64,000 nucleotides of DNA from Litorimonas sp963972195 (GCA_963972195.1 CAXATH010000005.1:1-64000), one strand, 5' to 3'; positions 1 through 8,608 are shown, counted from the first letter of the stretch. Program-made: numbers and translations. The notes: generated by a model not told the origin, from the letters alone.

Positions 1-217
1 TGTTCCCTCCTCGGGGGACGGCGGGAAGCGGTCGGCCAGACTGCCGCCGGGCAGTCCCGCCGCAAGGCCTTTGGCCAAAGTCGTCTAGGTATCTTTTCAT
101 GCTCATACCAAAAACCTTGCGGCGTGCCTTTTTACCCGCCGCCTGACTGGCCTCTTGCCGCTTCCCCCCGCCCCCCTGCGGGGAGAACGTGCCGCGTCCC
201 ATTCTTTCATCAAAGGT

Positions 218-240
218 GGGCGCGGGGCGCGCCCGCTTTT
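218..240 (+). promoter_or_regulatory. GC-rich hairpin upstream of ardA
   Basis: GGGCGCG (218-224) and CGCGCCC (228-234) form a 7-bp perfect stem with a 3-nt loop, followed directly by GCTTTT. It sits 26 nt before the ardA start. It could act as a terminator or attenuator for upstream transcription. Some plasmid ardA genes are read from a folded single-stranded promoter during transfer, so a structure here fits the gene, but that role is inferred. The remaining bases 1-217 show no gene; a 6-bp dyad ACTGCC/GGCAGT lies at 40-55. Confidence 0.4.
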
Positions 241-265
241 GGGGGCGGCATTGGAGACCAGACCA

Positions 266-865
266 ATGACTTTTTGCCAAGCCGAGAGCCAAGCAGCTTT
301 TGACCATAAGTCGCCAGACGCCACCCCGTCAGACCCTGACTTTTTTCCGGCCCCTTCGCCTGACCCCATCCGCATCTATGTGGCTTGCCTTGCCGCTTAT
401 AATAACGGTCATTTGCACGGTGAATGGATAGAGGTCACGGATGAGGAAAGCATATGGGAAGCCGTGCAAGCCATGTTGTTTGCATCCCCGATAGACGAGA
501 CTGAAGAATGGGCCATTCACGACTATGAGGGATTTGAAGGCGCAGAGGTTGGGGAGTATTACAGCTTTGAGAATGTCGTTGAACTGGCCGGCTATATTCG
601 AGAGCGCGGCGAATTGGGCGCGCACGTCCTTAATTATTACGGCGGTAATATCGAAGACGCTAAAGCTCGATTTGATGAATATGCGGGAGAATATGAAAGC
701 CTAGCCGACTACGCGCAGGAACTGACCGAGCAGACAGGCGAGACAATCCCCGAACGCCTTGCGCCCTATATCGACTATGAAGCGATGGCGCATGATTATG
801 AGCAGTCTGGCGACTTTCTGACATTCAAAGTCGGCGGCAATGTTCATATATTTTGGGCGCACTGA
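266..865 (+). CDS. ardA: Antirestriction protein ArdA
   Basis: About 199 residues. ArdA is an acidic DNA mimic that blocks type I restriction enzymes, so that newly transferred DNA survives in the recipient. The family signature is clear: RIYVACLAAYNNG near the start, a GEW motif, and a protein crowded with Asp and Glu. The ATG at 266 is preferred over a TTG at 155 in the same frame, because GGAG lies at a good distance upstream and the extra 37 residues are unlike the family. Its place at the head of a conjugative module fits its role. The length is a little above the usual 165-180 residues because of a non-conserved N-terminal stretch before the core. Confidence 0.93.
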   Translation: MTFCQAESQAAFDHKSPDATPSDPDFFPAPSPDPIRIYVACLAAYNNGHLHGEWIEVTDEESIWEAVQAMLFASPIDETEEWAIHDYEGFEGAEVGEYYSFENVVELAGYIRERGELGAHVLNYYGGNIEDAKARFDEYAGEYESLADYAQELTEQTGETIPERLAPYIDYEAMAHDYEQSGDFLTFKVGGNVHIFWAH

Positions 866-1233
866 CATGGCCTGCTATCAGATTAAACCAACGGCAGGCG
901 AACGCGGCTCCATCCCTTTGCGCCAAGCCCCCTGCAAAACAGAGTCAGCCTCGTGATCCGCGTCCATCCCAAACGCGACTACGAACCCACCGAAGTCGGA
1001 GCGCAGAGCCTCATTGAGGGCGTGCGGCCCGTCACGTTGGGCGAGAAACTGACCGCTCAATCGACACTTCCCATGACTCCCAAACGCAACCCGAATGCAG
1101 AGCAGAAGCTTTGTGACCACGGCTTATTCGAAGGTGAGGGGAAAAAGATCGCTCCAGTGGAGCGGTCTCCCCCGAACGCCGTGCGCAAATTGACTTGTTA
1201 GACCTCATTTCAAACCCAAAATAGGAGGCTCCC
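866..1233. other. Intergenic region between ardA and parB
   Basis: No convincing gene. A GTG-started frame (953-1201) lacks a ribosome-binding site and a recognisable protein pattern. A perfect 6-bp hairpin CGCTCC-AGT-GGAGCG lies at 1150-1164, about 70 nt upstream of parB, and could be an operator or RNA element for the parB promoter. That role is inferred. Confidence 0.4.
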
Positions 1234-2985
1234 ATGAGCAAACCCTTCGACCTAAAATTTATTCCCTTCTCTCAATTGCATATCTCTGATTTGAATATGC
1301 GCCACAGTGAAACGGCCCCCGAAATTGATGATATTTTGCCGAGCGTGAAAAAGCGCGGCATTCGTCAGCCTTTAATCGTGCGCCGCGAAGGCGGCACGGC
1401 CAAGAAGCCTAAATACGGCATTGTGGCAGGACGCCGCCGCCATTTCTGCCTTGCTGCTATCGCGGCAGAAGGCATTGAAATTACCGATATCCCATGTTGT
1501 GTCATGGATGCGAAAGACGACGCCCTTGCCATTGAGACAAGCCTTATCGAGAATGTCGCCCGTCTGGCCCCGACAGAAATGGAGCAATATGAGGCGTTTA
1601 AAGTCTTAGCTAATAAAGGCCAGAGCGTGGACGATATTGCCGCTGTTTTTGGAATCACGTCGAACTCTGTCAAACGCCGTTTGGCCCTTGGCTCGCTTAT
1701 TCCCGATGTGCGAGACGCCTACACCAATCAGCAAATTGACGCGGCCTCTATTCGGGTTTTGACAATGGCCACGGAGGAACAGCAAGCCGATTGGTTAGCC
1801 TTGTTCAATTCAGATGACTACTGCCCGACGGGTCAGCAGTTAAAGGCATGGCTTACAGGGGGAGGGGTGATTACCACCGACAAAGCGTTGTTTGACGTGA
1901 AGCAATATGACGGAACCATCCTAACGGATTTGTTTGGCGAGCACGGTCAGTTTGCAGATGTGGAGCATTTTTGGGATGCCCAAAACGCCGCCATTGCCGA
2001 AGCCGTGGAAAACTACAAAGCCGATGGGTGGAAGGAAGTCATTTTTGGAGAACGCGGCCATTACTTTCCCCGATATGACTATGTCGCCCATCCCAAAGAC
2101 CAAGGGGGACGCGTTTACGGCGAAATCCGCGAGAGCGGCGAAGTCACTTTTTATGAAGGCTATATCACGGACGCCGAGGCGCAGAAGATACGCCGCGCGC
2201 TCTCAAACGGCGAGGCCGAGACAGGTAAGGCGGCCCCGACAAGCAAACCTGAAATGTCAGGCCCCATGGCCGAATATATGAACTTGCACCGTCATAGTAT
2301 TGTCAGAGCCGAACTCATAAAGCGCCCTGACTTGGCGTTTCGCTTGACCGTTGCGCATATGATTTGCGGGGCGCGGCACTGGAAAGTGGAGCGGGACGAA
2401 CAGCGCACCCGCAAGGAAGATACGAGGGCCAGTTTGGAGGCCAGTAAAGCTGAAGCGCTTTTAGCCGAAGAACGTAAAGCCGTGTTCGAGCTATTGGGTT
2501 TGGAGGGAGAGCACCCGCAAATCTATCACCGCTATCAAAGCGCTTATGATCTCTGCGAGATATTTGCGCGGCTTCTCACATTAGAAGATGCGGACATATT
2601 ACGCATTCAGACCTTCTGTCTCTGCGAGACATTGGCCGTGGACAGCTCTGAAGTCGAGGCGATTGGCATACTGACAAAGCCAGACTTCGGCTCTTACTGG
2701 TCGCCCGATGACGCTTTCTTTAGCCTGTTGCGGGATAAGCCCACTATCAATAAAATGGTAGAAGATATTGCCGGAAAGTCCTGTGCAAAGGCATCTCTGT
2801 CAGACACGGCAAAACAGCAAAAGCAGATTATCAAAAACCGTATGGCAGGGCACGGCGTCGCCGAAGCCTCGCCGGATTGGCTCCCGAAATGGGCGGCGTT
2901 TCCGGCAAAACCCTATAAAGCGGTGGAAGGATGCGCTCCTGCTGAGAGGGGGCGGCGGATTGCCAAGTTATTGAAATCCGCCTGA
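1234..2985 (+). CDS. ParB/RepB/Spo0J-family partition protein
   Basis: 583 residues; ATG preceded by AGGAGG. The N-terminal ParB nuclease-like fold is seen at about residues 1-110 (QPLIVRREGG, VAGRRRHFC, then SLIENVARLAPTEMEQYEAF), followed by a KorB-like helix-turn-helix (DDIAAVFGITSNSVKRRLALG). The long C-terminal half is poorly conserved, as in the large ParB-like proteins of Tn4371-type elements. These are thought to stabilise the excised element or regulate its genes. There is no ParA-type ATPase next to it, or anywhere in the window, which is unusual for a true partition role. The gene ends in a strong terminator. Confidence 0.9.
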   Translation: MSKPFDLKFIPFSQLHISDLNMRHSETAPEIDDILPSVKKRGIRQPLIVRREGGTAKKPKYGIVAGRRRHFCLAAIAAEGIEITDIPCCVMDAKDDALAIETSLIENVARLAPTEMEQYEAFKVLANKGQSVDDIAAVFGITSNSVKRRLALGSLIPDVRDAYTNQQIDAASIRVLTMATEEQQADWLALFNSDDYCPTGQQLKAWLTGGGVITTDKALFDVKQYDGTILTDLFGEHGQFADVEHFWDAQNAAIAEAVENYKADGWKEVIFGERGHYFPRYDYVAHPKDQGGRVYGEIRESGEVTFYEGYITDAEAQKIRRALSNGEAETGKAAPTSKPEMSGPMAEYMNLHRHSIVRAELIKRPDLAFRLTVAHMICGARHWKVERDEQRTRKEDTRASLEASKAEALLAEERKAVFELLGLEGEHPQIYHRYQSAYDLCEIFARLLTLEDADILRIQTFCLCETLAVDSSEVEAIGILTKPDFGSYWSPDDAFFSLLRDKPTINKMVEDIAGKSCAKASLSDTAKQQKQIIKNRMAGHGVAEASPDWLPKWAAFPAKPYKAVEGCAPAERGRRIAKLLKSA

Positions 2986-3008
2986 ACGGATAAGTTATTA
3001 AAGAAGAA

Positions 3009-3032
3009 CCCCCCGCTAATCGCGGGGGTTTT
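3009..3032 (+). terminator. Rho-independent terminator after parB
   Basis: CCCCCGC (3010-3016) pairs with GCGGGGG (3022-3028) over a TAATC loop and is followed by TTTT. It lies 24 nt after the parB stop codon. Confidence 0.88.
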
Positions 3033-3708
3033 GCCTTCAGGCCAAAACTTGCGCCCTAAAAGAAACCCGCATCTGCGTGAGCCAAGGCGGGGCAAGGTTC
3101 GATCAGGATTGAGCCGTTTAGTAGGTTCCAGAGGAGAAGATTCGCTGGGCCTTTTGGTCATAAGTCTGCCCAGGATTGGAGGGAGGCTTTGCGAAGGCCA
3201 AGGATAGAATGCGCGGAAGTAAGCAAGAGAACGCTATCCGCTGTCTTGAGGCCAAAAAGCAATCCGTCGCAAATTTTCTGTTGGAGGCTATCAACTGTCA
3301 CGTAAAACCAAGGCCCATTTTCCCTCTCTCAATTTTCAGTGTTACCTATATTAGGGCAGGGTAGAGCCGCTGAAATTCAGGAAGTATCCAAGCGACATTC
3401 TTTAGTTTTTGGAGTGGCATATCCAAACCCTTGCCGCATTAATTGGGCATCTCAAAATTCTATCACCAAAATATATAAGGGCTCCATTCCCGGCTGAAAC
3501 ATGAGAACCTGCCCCAAAACCTTCTTCGCCGAATAGGCGTCGAGCCACTCTTTTCCTCTGGCGAGCGCCATTCATCGCGAAACAAAAGAGCGCCCCTTTG
3601 GCCTATCTCCACTTCGTTTCGGGTGCTTCGCCCCTCTGCAAATCAGAACTTGGGGCGGGCGGTTTATGTCAGCAGGGAGATTGGCTCCCGACATTTCGCT
3701 GACATAAT
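3033..3708. other. Long non-coding stretch between parB and DUF736
   Basis: About 680 bases with no credible gene. A short frame at 3176-3364 starts without a ribosome-binding site and resembles nothing I know. The last 45 bases hold a strong inverted repeat, listed separately. The rest could carry promoters or an origin-like function, but I see no iterons and no recognisable repeat. Confidence 0.5.
3665..3706 (+). promoter_or_regulatory. Nested inverted repeat just upstream of the first DUF736 gene
   Basis: TATGTCAGC (3665-3673) is an exact inverted repeat of GCTGACATA (3698-3706). Inside it lies a second dyad, GGGAG (3675-3679) with CTCCC (3685-3689). The structure ends four bases before the GGAG of the DUF736 gene, so it could be a protein operator or an RNA fold masking or exposing translation initiation. 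The second DUF736 gene at 22580 has no such element. Confidence 0.6.
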
Positions 3709-3723
3709 TTGGAGACTGAAACC

Positions 3724-4050
3724 ATGGCACAAGCACTTGGATATGTAACGAAAAACGAAATCGGTAACTTCGCCGGTACCCTAAACCTCGGCGGATCCTC
3801 CCGCATAAATATTGTCGCCAATGACAATAAAGAAAGCGAAAAGCAGCCTGACTTCAGAGTTGTAGATAGCCGCGGACAGGAAATTGGCGGCGGCTGGCTC
3901 AAGACAGGTGAAGTCAGCGGGAAGGAATATCTCTCGCTCACCTTTGCCCATCCGACCCTTGGCCCGCGCAAAGTCTACGCCAATCTCGGACAGGCTTACG
4001 GCAAAGAGGCGGACGATTTTGCCATCCTCTGGAACCCGCAAGAAGGCTAA
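3724..4050 (+). CDS. DUF736 family protein (first copy)
   Basis: 108 residues from the ATG at 3724; GGAG lies 9 nt upstream, which favours it over a TTG at 3709. DUF736 proteins are small single-domain proteins that travel with trb-type integrative elements; their role is unknown. Recognisable features are an N-terminal IGNFAGTLN stretch, a central FRVVDSRGQEIGGGW segment and a C-terminal part ending FAILWNPQEG. A second paralogue lies at 22580-22897 at the other end of the conjugation module. The two differ clearly in sequence, so this is not a recent duplication. The gene stands alone between the nested dyad and a terminator. Confidence 0.9.
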   Translation: MAQALGYVTKNEIGNFAGTLNLGGSSRINIVANDNKESEKQPDFRVVDSRGQEIGGGWLKTGEVSGKEYLSLTFAHPTLGPRKVYANLGQAYGKEADDFAILWNPQEG

Positions 4051-4066
4051 ATCCTAACGCGCCCCG

Positions 4067-4098
4067 ACCCGCACCGGCTCACGCCGATGCGGGTTTTT
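4067..4098 (+). terminator. Rho-independent terminator after DUF736
   Basis: ACCCGCA (4067-4073) pairs with TGCGGGT (4088-4094). An inner GGC/GCC pair extends the stem, and a T-run follows. It closes the single-gene DUF736 unit. Confidence 0.85.
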
Positions 4099-4299
4099 CT
4101 GTGTTCGCAATCCCGACTTCGACTCAGATAATCTTCCTCTGTTTGCAAGACGGTGCGGCACGTTACGAGCGGGCTTTCTAATCTCACAATTGACGTCAAT
4201 AAGGTATCAAATCTGACTATTTTGGATTCAGCGCTTTACTTTTCTAGGAAAGTGTTCCTATTTTGTTCTTTTGAGAGTCAGGGTTATGTGGAGGCCGAA

Positions 4300-5094
4300 A
4301 TGGATAGAAATGAAAGGGTCATTATATCAGATGCGGCTTGGGCCTGGGAGGGTTTGCGCCGCAATGAGGGCTACCGTAAGGCTTGGGCCCGTCACCATAC
4401 GGCGCGCCCCCACATTTGTGATGCGCGGGCCAGCCTCAGATATGTGCGGCTTGACCGCCCTTATTTTGAGGCGGAGACATACGGGCTCGTCACTTTCGCC
4501 GATCCCGAACTCCCCGCAAGTGAAGTCCCTGTTTTTTGGCGGCCTGACCTTCTACCCCGGACGCTCTCTGTCTCTTTGTCAGTTCATCAAAATAAGCCAA
4601 AAAGCGGTTTCTCACTGTCCTCGTTAAAATGCTATCCAACTGTACTCGATACGTTTGAAGGTGAGCGACATATCCGCTTGGGCGGTCACCATTTCTGGAT
4701 TCAAATGATCAGTCAGGACATTACCTTACTGGAGGATGACACGTCCATCGAAGTCAATCTGACAGGCTCAAGCAACCTCCCGCAACGGATCACCAGTGTT
4801 GAACAATTATTCTCGCTTCACAGTTCCGAGGACGGTGCGCCCGCGCCCGTTAAGCGCCCTCCAAACCGCGACAAACTACTCGAAGGCCTTCTAGCTTGGG
4901 ATATCTATACGCGTGATACGGGGCGGAAAGGCACCCTCAAAGATGTTGCGATTGCGCTTTTTGGGGAGGACCGGGTGGCGCAGGAATGGGGCCATAATCG
5001 GTCCTTAAAAGACCGCGCCGTGCGGGCACGAGATCGCGGGCGGTCCTTTGTCGAAGGAGGTTATTGCGAGCTTCTTAGGCGCACGAATTTTTAG
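4300..5094 (+). CDS. DUF2285 (with DUF6499-like N-terminus) regulator-like protein
   Basis: 264 residues from the ATG at 4300, which has GTGGAGG five bases upstream; an earlier GTG at 4153 lacks this. The N-terminal stretch AWEGLRRNEGYRKAWARH matches the short regulator-like domain that often precedes DUF2285. The C-terminal 80 residues (LLEGLLAWDIYTRDTG to LLRR) are a typical DUF2285 domain, found in integrative elements near the excisionase gene and thought to take part in transcriptional control. DNA binding is inferred from family context. It precedes the excisionase-like gene on the same strand. Confidence 0.82.
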   Translation: MDRNERVIISDAAWAWEGLRRNEGYRKAWARHHTARPHICDARASLRYVRLDRPYFEAETYGLVTFADPELPASEVPVFWRPDLLPRTLSVSLSVHQNKPKSGFSLSSLKCYPTVLDTFEGERHIRLGGHHFWIQMISQDITLLEDDTSIEVNLTGSSNLPQRITSVEQLFSLHSSEDGAPAPVKRPPNRDKLLEGLLAWDIYTRDTGRKGTLKDVAIALFGEDRVAQEWGHNRSLKDRAVRARDRGRSFVEGGYCELLRRTNF

Positions 5095-5096
5095 GG

Positions 5097-5127
5097 GTGT
5101 CGGAATCGGGACTCCTAATTTCGACAC
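5097..5127 (+). promoter_or_regulatory. Inverted repeat between the DUF2285 and excisionase genes
   Basis: GTGTCG (5097-5102) is mirrored by CGACAC (5122-5127), with flanking G/C bases extending the pairing imperfectly. No T-run follows, so an operator or a weak terminator is possible. It lies about 85 bases upstream of the excisionase gene. Confidence 0.35.
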
Positions 5128-5213
5128 TCCCGCACTCTCTTGAATAGGATTATATTCCTTTTATTCATAACGCCAATCCATTCCGGACAGCGTGTAAATC
5201 AAAAGGAATCGCG

Positions 5214-5438
5214 ATGTATGACTATCCAAAAAGCCCATTTTTAACGAGCCAAGAGGCGGGAGACTATCTCCGCCTTGACGCAAAAACACTCAACAATATG
5301 CGCTGGCGCGGAGAGGGGCCTAACTACAGAAAACATGGCGGAAAGGTCGTCTATCACATCACCGATCTCGACTACTGGTCAAAGGACCGCGACGCAAAAG
5401 ATCACCGCGTGCCGCCTAAAGATGAAGCGGCACCATGA
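5214..5438 (+). CDS. AlpA/RdfS-like helix-turn-helix protein (probable excisionase)
   Basis: 74 residues. The start ATG has AAAGGAA nine bases upstream. The sequence FLTSQEAGDYLRLDAKTLNN is a MerR/excisionase-type helix-turn-helix (HTH_17), followed by the wing-like stretch GPNYRKHGGKVVYHITDLDYW. In related elements such a protein (RdfS) directs excision and stimulates transfer genes. Position supports this: its stop overlaps the DUF2840 start by four bases (ATGA), and DUF2840, TraF and the relaxase follow. Choosing excisionase rather than plain regulator is inference from gene order, since the integrase is not in the window. Confidence 0.82.
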   Translation: MYDYPKSPFLTSQEAGDYLRLDAKTLNNMRWRGEGPNYRKHGGKVVYHITDLDYWSKDRDAKDHRVPPKDEAAP

Positions 5439-5869
5439 GTGCGCGTCTGACAGCTCTGCATGAGCATTATCGGAAAAAACGGTATAACCACCGCGTTCTA
5501 TTCGGTCATCCTATTAGACTTGTTCGGCGGGGATGGCGCTCTCGCTATGCGGTATTCGCAGCGGGGCAAGTCTTTGGATATGAGCGATGGGGTGCCGATA
5601 AATTCGGCATGCAGGACTGGACGATCTATATTGGTTCTACCGTTCAAAGCGGATATTTCACGCGCGTTCCCGGGATTAGACCGGGGGCAGATATCTGGCT
5701 CACCGCCAAGGGAAAGACCCAAGTTAGAAAGCTATTTTCAGCGCTCGACCTGATGAAAAAGTCAGGCATTGCGCCTGAAGACATCAATGAGTACCGGTGG
5801 CGAGACATGCAAATAATGCTGGGACCGAACGGGGACCCTCTTGGTCTCGTACGGAGCTGGGCATGTTAA
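5435..5869 (+). CDS. DUF2840 domain protein
   Basis: 144 residues. DUF2840 proteins are found almost only between the excisionase and traF genes of alphaproteobacterial integrative elements; the biochemical role is unknown. The pattern is typical: an N-terminal basic segment, then FGYERWGADKFGMQDWTIYI, and a C-terminal helix containing IAPEDINEYRW. The start overlaps the previous stop by four bases and the end overlaps traF by seven, so the three are translationally coupled. A role in processing or regulating the transfer machinery is inferred only from position. Confidence 0.87.
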   Translation: MSARLTALHEHYRKKRYNHRVLFGHPIRLVRRGWRSRYAVFAAGQVFGYERWGADKFGMQDWTIYIGSTVQSGYFTRVPGIRPGADIWLTAKGKTQVRKLFSALDLMKKSGIAPEDINEYRWRDMQIMLGPNGDPLGLVRSWAC

Positions 5870-6408
5870 TTCGCGTCCTGGCTCCCGTCGCCGTCGTCGC
5901 ACTTTGCACCGCTTCGCTCATACAAATCGTGCGACCCATCGTGCCGCGTCTACTCTATAATCCAAGCCCGAGCGCCCCCATTGGATGGTACCGTTTACGA
6001 CCAGGTGAGGGCGTTAAAAAAGATGATTTGGTCGCTGCGCACCTGTCCGCAGAAGGGGCGGCGCTGGCGCTTGAGAGAAGATATCTTCCCCCGAACATAC
6101 CTCTCATCAAGACGGTTTGGGCCGTCGCCGGAGAGGAGGTTTGCCATACGAATGGACAGGTTTTGATGCGAGGTCGGCCCCCGCTTATCGTGTTAAAATA
6201 CGACGCGTTAGGACGGGCTCTACCGTCGCGAAGCGGCTGTTATCGACTGGCAAATGACGAAGTCTTTCTCGCCTCAAATGATGTGCAGACCTCTTTTGAC
6301 AGCCGTTATTTTGGTGCTGTTAAGCGTGACTTAGTGCTCGGACGCGTAAAATACCTGGGTCGGCTGAGAGGGCGCGAAGGGCGGCTGAAGGCGGGGCACG
6401 GGGGATAG
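5863..6408 (+). CDS. traF: TraF-type S26 signal peptidase of the conjugation system
   Basis: 181 residues from the ATG at 5863, giving an N-terminal transmembrane helix directly after the start; an earlier TTG at 5797 would bury that helix. In RP4-type systems TraF trims and cyclises the TrbC pilin. The catalytic Ser is in NPSPSAPIGWYRL, the SxPxG box of S26 peptidases, and the general base Lys is in IPLIKTVWAVAGEEV. A periplasmic C-terminal domain with SFDSRYFG follows, the usual last box of the family. Overlap with DUF2840 upstream and the relaxase downstream marks the dtr region. Its substrate would be the TrbC protein at 14047. Confidence 0.92.
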   Translation: MLIRVLAPVAVVALCTASLIQIVRPIVPRLLYNPSPSAPIGWYRLRPGEGVKKDDLVAAHLSAEGAALALERRYLPPNIPLIKTVWAVAGEEVCHTNGQVLMRGRPPLIVLKYDALGRALPSRSGCYRLANDEVFLASNDVQTSFDSRYFGAVKRDLVLGRVKYLGRLRGREGRLKAGHGG

Positions 6409-6593
6409 GCGTGGAGGGCCAGATAAAGCGGGGGGCGTCACCCCCCGGCTAACGCCTTGTCTGCACATCGATTTTTGTAACTCTAACGCCGAAAGGCCTG
6501 GAGTGACTGTTTTGGGGTTAATCCTAACCGCATAGGGGGATTTTGGGGGTGTCACCTTGTATTTTACCTACGCAATATCCCGGAGATTTTATT
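6409..6593. other. Candidate origin of transfer (oriT) upstream of the relaxase
   Basis: This 185-bp gap between traF and the relaxase contains a perfect GGGGGG-CGTCA-CCCCCC hairpin (6430-6446) and the dyad GGTTA-ATCC-TAACC (6516-6529). The ATCC within the latter loop resembles the YATCCTG nick region used by MOBP relaxases, but the match is only partial. Position directly before the relaxase gene is usual for oriT in this family. The assignment is inference. Confidence 0.42.
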
Positions 6594-8558
6594 TTGGCAG
6601 CTAAAGGCGAGGATCAGTTTGAAGTTTATCTGGGGCGTCTTCGCTCACCGTCCGGCAGTCGTCGAGCCGTCGGGTTCTTTGAGAGAGTCAACCGAGGTGC
6701 GAAAGCGAAATGGCGCAGAGCGGCTTATAGTCGGTCCTCGGGCGGGTCTGGGGGCGCGTCTGTCAAAGCCATGACCTTTCATCGGCGTGTGATTGTCAAA
6801 GCTTCCATCAAGAAAATGACGGGGCAGGGTTATGCGGCCTTTAGAAAACATCTCGACTATATTCAACGCGACGGAACGGATGAGCGCGGCGACAGAGCGG
6901 AAACATATGGCCGAGGCGTTGAAGAGCGTGAACTAGAAGCTCCAGAGCTTGACCGCAAAGACGCCGTGAAATCTTTCGCGGCGCGTTGTAAGGATGACCG
7001 CCATCATTTCCGAATAGTGGTTTCCCCTGAAGACGGACAAAAGCTCCAAAACCTGACAGACTACACGCGTGACCTTGTCGCTCGAATGGAAAGCGATCTC
7101 GACACGAAACTCGATTGGGTCGCGGCTAATCACTACGACACAGGTCAGCCGCATACACATCTCATTGTTCGAGGTGTTCGAGATGACGGCACCGATCTCA
7201 TTATTCCCAAGAAGTATATTTCTTACACGTTGAGACAGCGCGCCCAAGACCTCGTCCAGGACGAACTGGGTCCGGTTAATCAAAAGGAGGGCAGAGTCCG
7301 GCTAGCCCGAAGCGTCGACATTAGAGGGGCGACGGCTTTGGATAAGTCCCTTCAGGATAGGATTGAGGGCGGGAAATTAGATATGAGCAAGCCTGTCGCC
7401 CCTGGACGGGTCTGGCATCGGCAGCTGCAAGTCAGGCGATTGCGAACTCTAGCCGCCATGGGTCTAGCAGAACCCCAAGGGTCAGGCCGTTGGAAAATTG
7501 ACCAGTCCTTTGTGACGACCTTACGCGATGTGGGCGCGCGAGCTGAAATGATCAAAGCCGTTCACCGCAGCCTGACAAAAGGCGGTCATGAGCCCGGTCT
7601 TATTACTGAAAGAAATAGATTCGACCCCAACCGAAATAACGGCCTCTCGGTCACAGGGATTGTCCGGAATTTTGGAAGGCCCGATGATACTCGGGAAGGT
7701 GGTTTCGTTATTGTGCAGTCATTGCACGGCGCGCCGGTTTTCGCAAAAGTCTCAGAGGACGAGATTTTTGAGACATTGCGGGAGGGGCAAGTTGTTACGT
7801 TCCAGCCCCATGCAAAAGGGGCCCGAAAGATTGATCACTCTATCGCTAATTTCGCGAAATCTCACGACGGCGTTTATAGTGAAGTTCGTCACGCAACGGA
7901 AGGCAGTTCTATATCGCCTGCCTATGCGAAAGCCCATGTCAGAAGGCTGGAAGCTTTGCGACGCGACAAGTTAGTCATCCGGCGTCCAGATGGTTCATGG
8001 AAGATTCCCAAAGATTATTTAGAGCGCGCGTCAACCTATGAAGCCGATCGTGCTTTGCGAATGCCAACGTCCATAACTCGCGACAGCACCCAAACCTTAT
8101 CTCAAATGGAACGCGCAAGAGGCGTGACCTGGCTTGATAAAAGATTGGTTGAGTTTGGAGTGGAGGGCGTTGAAGACAAGGCCATTGCAACCTCGCTGAC
8201 GAGTCGCCGAACAGCCCTTCAAAAAATGGGTTTGCAGCTCGGTGTGGAGGGGCGGTTGCCAAAATCAGCTTTGACAAAATTACAAGATATCGATTTGCAA
8301 GCCGCATCCAAAAGCTTTCAAGAGACTTACGGCAAGCCTTATGCCGCATTGGGCAAAGAGCGGAATGTTGAGGGCGTTTACCGTCAGTCCATTGAACGCC
8401 CGAGTGGAAAGTTTGCCGTTGTTGAACGGGCGAAGGATTTTACGCTTGTCCCTTGGCGACCCATCATGGAGCGCCGTTTAGGACAGTCGATCGCAGGACG
8501 CGTTTCAGCAGGCGGGATCAGTTGGGATGTGACAAAGCAAAGAGGAATAACTCGGTGA
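6594..8558 (+). CDS. Relaxase/mobilisation nuclease with DUF3363 domain (VirD2/RlxS-like)
   Basis: About 654 residues from a TTG at 6594 with GGAG eight bases upstream; a farther TTG at 6543 lacks a site, so the exact start is uncertain. The N-terminal 90 residues are basic and low-complexity, then the MOBP relaxase core follows (KMTGQGYAAFRKHLDYIQRD). Its metal-binding three-His motif is HYDTGQPHTHLIVRG. The C-terminal half is DUF3363. The protein would nick oriT, remain bound to the 5' end and pilot the strand into the T4SS through TraG. It follows traF as in Tn4371-type elements. No transmembrane segment is present. Confidence 0.92.
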   Translation: MAAKGEDQFEVYLGRLRSPSGSRRAVGFFERVNRGAKAKWRRAAYSRSSGGSGGASVKAMTFHRRVIVKASIKKMTGQGYAAFRKHLDYIQRDGTDERGDRAETYGRGVEERELEAPELDRKDAVKSFAARCKDDRHHFRIVVSPEDGQKLQNLTDYTRDLVARMESDLDTKLDWVAANHYDTGQPHTHLIVRGVRDDGTDLIIPKKYISYTLRQRAQDLVQDELGPVNQKEGRVRLARSVDIRGATALDKSLQDRIEGGKLDMSKPVAPGRVWHRQLQVRRLRTLAAMGLAEPQGSGRWKIDQSFVTTLRDVGARAEMIKAVHRSLTKGGHEPGLITERNRFDPNRNNGLSVTGIVRNFGRPDDTREGGFVIVQSLHGAPVFAKVSEDEIFETLREGQVVTFQPHAKGARKIDHSIANFAKSHDGVYSEVRHATEGSSISPAYAKAHVRRLEALRRDKLVIRRPDGSWKIPKDYLERASTYEADRALRMPTSITRDSTQTLSQMERARGVTWLDKRLVEFGVEGVEDKAIATSLTSRRTALQKMGLQLGVEGRLPKSALTKLQDIDLQAASKSFQETYGKPYAALGKERNVEGVYRQSIERPSGKFAVVERAKDFTLVPWRPIMERRLGQSIAGRVSAGGISWDVTKQRGITR

Positions 8559-8608
8559 TTTCATATAGACCTAGCCCTTGAGCTCAAAGGTAGGTGAGTT
8601 GTCCCTAG

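Noticed and set aside
953..1201. GTG-started frame of 82 codons between ardA and parB
   Set aside because: No ribosome-binding site, no recognisable domain, biased composition; part of a non-coding region with hairpins.
3176..3364. 62-codon frame in the parB-DUF736 gap
   Set aside because: No start signal and no family resemblance; likely chance.
5797..5862. Upstream TTG start for the traF gene
   Set aside because: The transmembrane anchor begins right after the ATG at 5863; the extra residues are out-of-frame reading of the DUF2840 gene.
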